From positions 1 through 34,154 of the forward strand of contig CAJMOP010000008.1 in the NCBI GenBank assembly GCA_905215115.1: 34,154 nt of DNA, in the 5' to 3' direction. Origin of the DNA: an uncultured bacterium (GTDB lineage Bacteria; Actinomycetota; Coriobacteriia; Coriobacteriales; Coriobacteriaceae). A program made the position numbers and the translations under genes. How positions within the stretch are numbered: position 1 is the stretch's first letter; the number at the start of each line of letters is the position of its first letter. Below, in pieces: positions 31,799-34,154 of this stretch. The notes beneath the pieces were generated by a model, which saw nothing but the letters and a program-made list of their open reading frames with translations, did no database searches and was not told the DNA's origin.

Positions 31799-33688
31799 CT
31801 AGGCCTTGGCGGCCTCGGCGTCGGCGGGAGCTTCAGCGGCAGCGGCGCGACCGTACTCGGCCTTGCCCATCTCGGACCACTCGGGCTCCTCGTCAGGCAT
31901 GGAGCCGGCCTCCTTGCCGAAGAACTCCTTGAGGCAGTTGACGGCGACGATGAGGCCCAGGACCATCAGCAGGACGGCGAAAACGAGCTGCAGGCCCTTG
32001 GTGGCGGCGACGGAGACGGCGGCCGTGGTGGCGGTAGCCGGGATGGTACCGAAGAAGCCGTAAGCCTGGACAGCGGCCATGCAGCCCATGGCGCTCTGGA
32101 CCAGCGAGGTGAAGGTGCAGCAGAGCAGGAAGGCGACGGGCACGTAGAGCATCCAGCCCTTGCGGCCGGTGCACTTGCAGAACACGGCGAGGGTGATCAT
32201 GGTCATACCGCCGAGCAGCTGGTTGGAAGCACCAAAGAGCGGCCAGATGTTGGCATAGCCACCAAAGGCAAGGGCGAGACCAGGAAGCAGGGTGACGACC
32301 GTGGCGAACCAGGGGTTGCCGAGAACCTTCATGTAGCCGGCCTTGGACTCGATGGCCAGGGCGTCGTTGGTCTGGGCAAAGAACTCGGAGAACGAGGTGC
32401 GGGCGATGCGGGCGACGGCATCGAGCGAGGTCAGGGCCAGAGCGGAAACGTTCATGGTCATAAAGACGGTAGCGAGCGTGCCGTCAACACCGAAGGCCTG
32501 CATACCGCGGGAGATACCAGCGGCGAAGATCTGGAACGGGGTGGAAGCGACGCCGGCGTTGAGGGCGCCGGTACCGGCGGTGTTCATGTCGGAGAACATG
32601 ATGCCGGCGACGATGATGGCAAGGATGCCGACGAAGGACTCGACGATCATGGCGCCATAACCGACCTTGACGGCGTCCTGCTCCTTCTCGACCTGCTTAG
32701 AAGAGGTGCCAGAAGAAACGAGGCTGTGGAAACCGGAGAGAGCACCGCAAGCGACGGAAACGAACAGGACCGGGAACATCATGCCGGAGGCAGTGGAGAA
32801 GCCGGTGAAGACCGGAGCGGTGATAGTGGCCTGACCGTTGACGCCCAGGACGACGATGCCGAGGACAGCGCAAACGATCATGACGATCATCATGATGGAA
32901 GTGAGGTAGTCACGCGGGGTCTTGAGCATCTGGATGGGCATGGCGCCAGCAAAGACCAGGTAGACCATGACGACGGCGAACCACTGGAACTTATCCAGGT
33001 AGACCGGGAACTGCATACCGACGGCGAACATGAGAACCATGAGGACCACGCCGGTGACGAACTCGGCGGCACCGGTGAGGTTGAACTTCTTCTGGGCCCA
33101 ACCAAAGGCGATAGCGACGAAGGTGAACAGGATGGAGATGGTGCCAGCGCAGCCAGCGGCATAGGACTTGGTGAAGTCGATGGCACCGGTAGCGGCGCCA
33201 GAAGCGTCAACGGCCGGGGTGAACATGAACGTCTTGCAGACCATGTCAGTGAAGGCGGCGATGACGATGATGCAGAACAGCCAGCAGAACAGCAGGAACA
33301 GGCGACGGCCGGTCTTGCCGATGTACTTCTCGATGAGCTGAGCGAGCGACTTGCCGTTGTTCTTCATCGAAGCGTACAGGGCACCAAAGTCGTGGACGGC
33401 GCCAAAGAAGATGCCGCCGACGAGGACCCAGAGCACGACGGGCAGCCAGCCAAAGGCCATGGCGACGATCGTACCCGTGACAGGGCCAGCACCGCAGATC
33501 GAGCTGAACTGGTGCGAGAACGCGGTAAAGGCGGAGACGGGCGAGAAGCTCTTGCCGTCCTTCATGCGCTTGGCCGGCGTGAGGGCCTCTTTGTCAACGC
33601 CCCACTTGTTGGCCAGCCAGCGGCCGTAGCCCAGATAGCCGCAGGCGAGCACCGCCGCGGCCACAACCATGAGCAAAACTCCGTTCAT
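31799..33688 (-). CDS. cstA: Carbon starvation protein A, peptide/pyruvate-type transporter
   Basis: A 629-residue integral membrane protein with more than a dozen hydrophobic segments. CstA family features: FSHQFSSICGAGPVTG near residues 58-73, GAVHDFGALYASMKNNGKS, FHSLVSSGTSSKQVEKEQDA and the GPLFGASNQL-like WPLFGASNQLLGG. Characterised CstA/BtsT proteins import peptides or pyruvate during nutrient limitation; which is used here is unknown. AAAGGAGG precedes the ATG. The C-terminal tail is Ala/Glu-rich and cytoplasmic. Transcription appears controlled by a leader with an intrinsic terminator that ends about 30 nt before the start codon. Confidence 0.95.
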   Translation of the reverse strand: MNGVLLMVVAAAVLACGYLGYGRWLANKWGVDKEALTPAKRMKDGKSFSPVSAFTAFSHQFSSICGAGPVTGTIVAMAFGWLPVVLWVLVGGIFFGAVHDFGALYASMKNNGKSLAQLIEKYIGKTGRRLFLLFCWLFCIIVIAAFTDMVCKTFMFTPAVDASGAATGAIDFTKSYAAGCAGTISILFTFVAIAFGWAQKKFNLTGAAEFVTGVVLMVLMFAVGMQFPVYLDKFQWFAVVMVYLVFAGAMPIQMLKTPRDYLTSIMMIVMIVCAVLGIVVLGVNGQATITAPVFTGFSTASGMMFPVLFVSVACGALSGFHSLVSSGTSSKQVEKEQDAVKVGYGAMIVESFVGILAIIVAGIMFSDMNTAGTGALNAGVASTPFQIFAAGISRGMQAFGVDGTLATVFMTMNVSALALTSLDAVARIARTSFSEFFAQTNDALAIESKAGYMKVLGNPWFATVVTLLPGLALAFGGYANIWPLFGASNQLLGGMTMITLAVFCKCTGRKGWMLYVPVAFLLCCTFTSLVQSAMGCMAAVQAYGFFGTIPATATTAAVSVAATKGLQLVFAVLLMVLGLIVAVNCLKEFFGKEAGSMPDEEPEWSEMGKAEYGRAAAAEAPADAEAAKA

Positions 33689-33721
33689 TACATTTCCTCC
33701 TTTAAAAAGAACTTCCTAGAC

Positions 33722-33762
33722 ATAAAAAATGAGGGCCGTCGGTTGCGCTCGACGGCCCTCAT
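33722..33762 (-). terminator. Intrinsic terminator (attenuator) in the cstA leader
   Basis: ATGAGGGCCGTCG (33750-33762 side) and CGACGGCCCTCAT form a perfect 13-bp stem (33729-33741/33750-33762), followed on the minus strand by TTTTTTATG. It lies between the promoter and the cstA ribosome binding site, so read-through must be regulated if cstA is to be expressed. Confidence 0.85.
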
Positions 33763-33787
33763 CTTCATCAGCCGCCCGTTATCGTAC

Positions 33788-33851
33788 GGGCTAGCTGTAT
33801 GTGCTAACCCGCATCAGATAATTACTACGCTGATAATGTTTAGCTGATGCG
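33788..33851 (-). other. Leader hairpins upstream of the cstA attenuator
   Basis: CGCATCAG (33844-33851) can pair with CTGATGCG (33810-33817), and GGGTTAGC (33803-33810) with GCTAGCCC (33788-33795). The two share position 33810. AGCCCGT near 33786-33792 can alternatively pair with ACGGGC at 33774-33779. This is the pattern of competing stems in an attenuator; the exact switch is not resolved. Confidence 0.5.
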
Positions 33852-33858
33852 TGAACAT
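33814..33858 (-). CDS. Putative cstA leader peptide
   Basis: A 14-codon frame, MFTHQLNIISVVII then TGA, with AGAGGG 10 nt before the ATG (an upstream in-frame ATG at 33882 extends it by 8 residues). Six of the last seven codons are Ile or Val, interrupted only by Ser, as in the leader peptides of ilv/ivb attenuators. Its stop lies in the 3' arm of a hairpin and a terminator follows. Ribosome stalling on Ile/Val codons when branched-chain amino acids are scarce would be the expected switch. This is inference; no expression evidence. Confidence 0.45.
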   Translation of the reverse strand: MFTHQLNIISVVII

Positions 33859-33881
33859 GTCTAAGAAACCCTCTTCAATCA

Positions 33882-33910
33882 TGATGTGAACGATCCGTGC
33901 GTGTTCACAT
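33882..33910 (-). other. First hairpin of the cstA leader
   Basis: On the minus strand GATGTGAAC and GTTCACATC form a 9-bp stem around 11 nt. It is close to the predicted transcription start. Confidence 0.5.
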
Positions 33911-33929
33911 CCCCCAGTGGATGAAAAGC

Positions 33930-33958
33930 AGTATGAAACTTTAGTTACCTAAAGTCAA
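33930..33958 (-). promoter_or_regulatory. Promoter of cstA
   Basis: On the minus strand TTGACT (33953-33958), 17-bp spacer, CATACT (33930-33935). The spacer contains the palindrome TTAGGTAACTAAAG. The predicted start near 33923 gives a leader of about 235 nt, long enough for the attenuator. Confidence 0.65.
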
Positions 33959-34098
33959 CGCAAATTTGTAATGAAGTTTCACCTTTTTTTGAAATTCTCG
34001 GTATAAAACGCCACTGACCTCGGACTTTACCACACGACAGTTTTTGCATGAGAGTTGCCCCTGAGAGCCGCGGGAGCCGGGCGGCGCATATGAGCTTT

Positions 34099-34154
34099 CC
34101 TGCTCTACAGTCCTGCGCAAGACGGAAAGCACATTAAGTGCTTTCCTTTGCGTG
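34099..34154 (-). repeat. Composite palindromic element, copy 3 (cut by the window edge)
   Basis: On the minus strand this matches the core of copies 1 and 2 from CACGCAAAGG through the CACTTAATGTG loop to GCGCAGGACTGTAGAGCAGG. The central stem is again changed on both sides (AGGAAAGCAC with GTGCTTTCC). One outer arm probably lies at about 34065-34098 (ends AGCTTT); its partner is outside the window. The stretch 33963-34064 contains no gene that I can see. Confidence 0.8.

Noticed and set aside
30935..33847. 970-codon open frame antisense to the JetD-like gene and cstA
   Set aside because: It crosses two genes, their terminator and a promoter region, and its Asp/Gly/His-rich text mirrors the codon structure of cstA. 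No ribosome binding site.
33722..33923. T-box riboswitch before cstA
   Set aside because: No T-box consensus or specifier-loop arrangement found; the short Ile/Val-rich frame explains the leader better.

Overview
The window looks like a chromosomal segment of a Coriobacteriia gut actinobacterium, most probably Collinsella. This is inferred from the high-GC coding style, a Bifidobacterium-type phosphoketolase, MalQ/GlgP/GalE sugar genes, Tat-type lipoproteins, and GntR/LacI regulators beside sugar genes. No rRNA or phylogenetic marker is present to prove it.

Layout, left to right. 1-3469 (minus): an amino-sugar or fructosamine-type unit with two SIS-domain proteins (one cut by the window edge), two overlapping GntR/UTRA regulators and a small hypothetical protein. 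3690-7451 (minus): phosphoketolase (xfp) and an upstream LacI regulator; between them are two near-identical 18-bp operators spaced exactly 21 bp over the xfp promoter. 7561-8714: a REP-like palindrome, then murB and its terminator. 8720-11056: an island of different composition with a pentanucleotide (CTCGG)9 tract inside a small ORF, an AT-richer LPxTG-type surface protein and a 136-bp composite palindrome. 11065-17781: a secreted NlpC/P60-like hydrolase (minus), then galE, malQ and glgP (plus), each with terminator-like hairpins. 17821-18038: three 57-nt hairpins at an 80-bp period between convergent transcription units. 18062-23569 (minus): a complete carbohydrate ABC importer (binding protein, two permeases, ATPase) and a TreR-like GntR repressor. 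23797-28433 (plus): an alpha-glucoside-type PTS EIICB fused to a HAD phosphatase, a polyprenyl diphosphate synthase and a CwlM-like peptidoglycan-binding protein. 28472-29414: tRNA-Gln followed by nearly 900 bp of repeats (tRNA 3'-end copies, REP, MITE-like element, second composite palindrome). 29423-33688 (minus): a solitary JetD-like TOPRIM protein with a very long disordered middle, and cstA. cstA has a promoter, a candidate Ile/Val-rich leader peptide and an intrinsic terminator just before its ribosome binding site. The right edge cuts a third composite palindrome.

Metabolically the window centres on alpha-glucan and disaccharide use. Sugars would enter by the ABC importer or the PTS-HAD fusion and be processed by MalQ and GlgP, with GalE for galactose; phosphoketolase would split xylulose-5-P or fructose-6-P to acetyl-P. 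GTTTAAAC-centred palindromes occur upstream of malQ and twice between treR and the PTS gene, suggesting a shared regulator.

The most unusual items are: (1) the composite palindromes with a conserved ~70-nt core, covarying central hairpin and 33-34-bp arms that are self-complementary but unrelated between copies; (2) the leader-peptide-like attenuator of cstA; (3) the putative phase-variable ORF; (4) the PTS-phosphatase fusion; (5) the orphan JetD-like protein.
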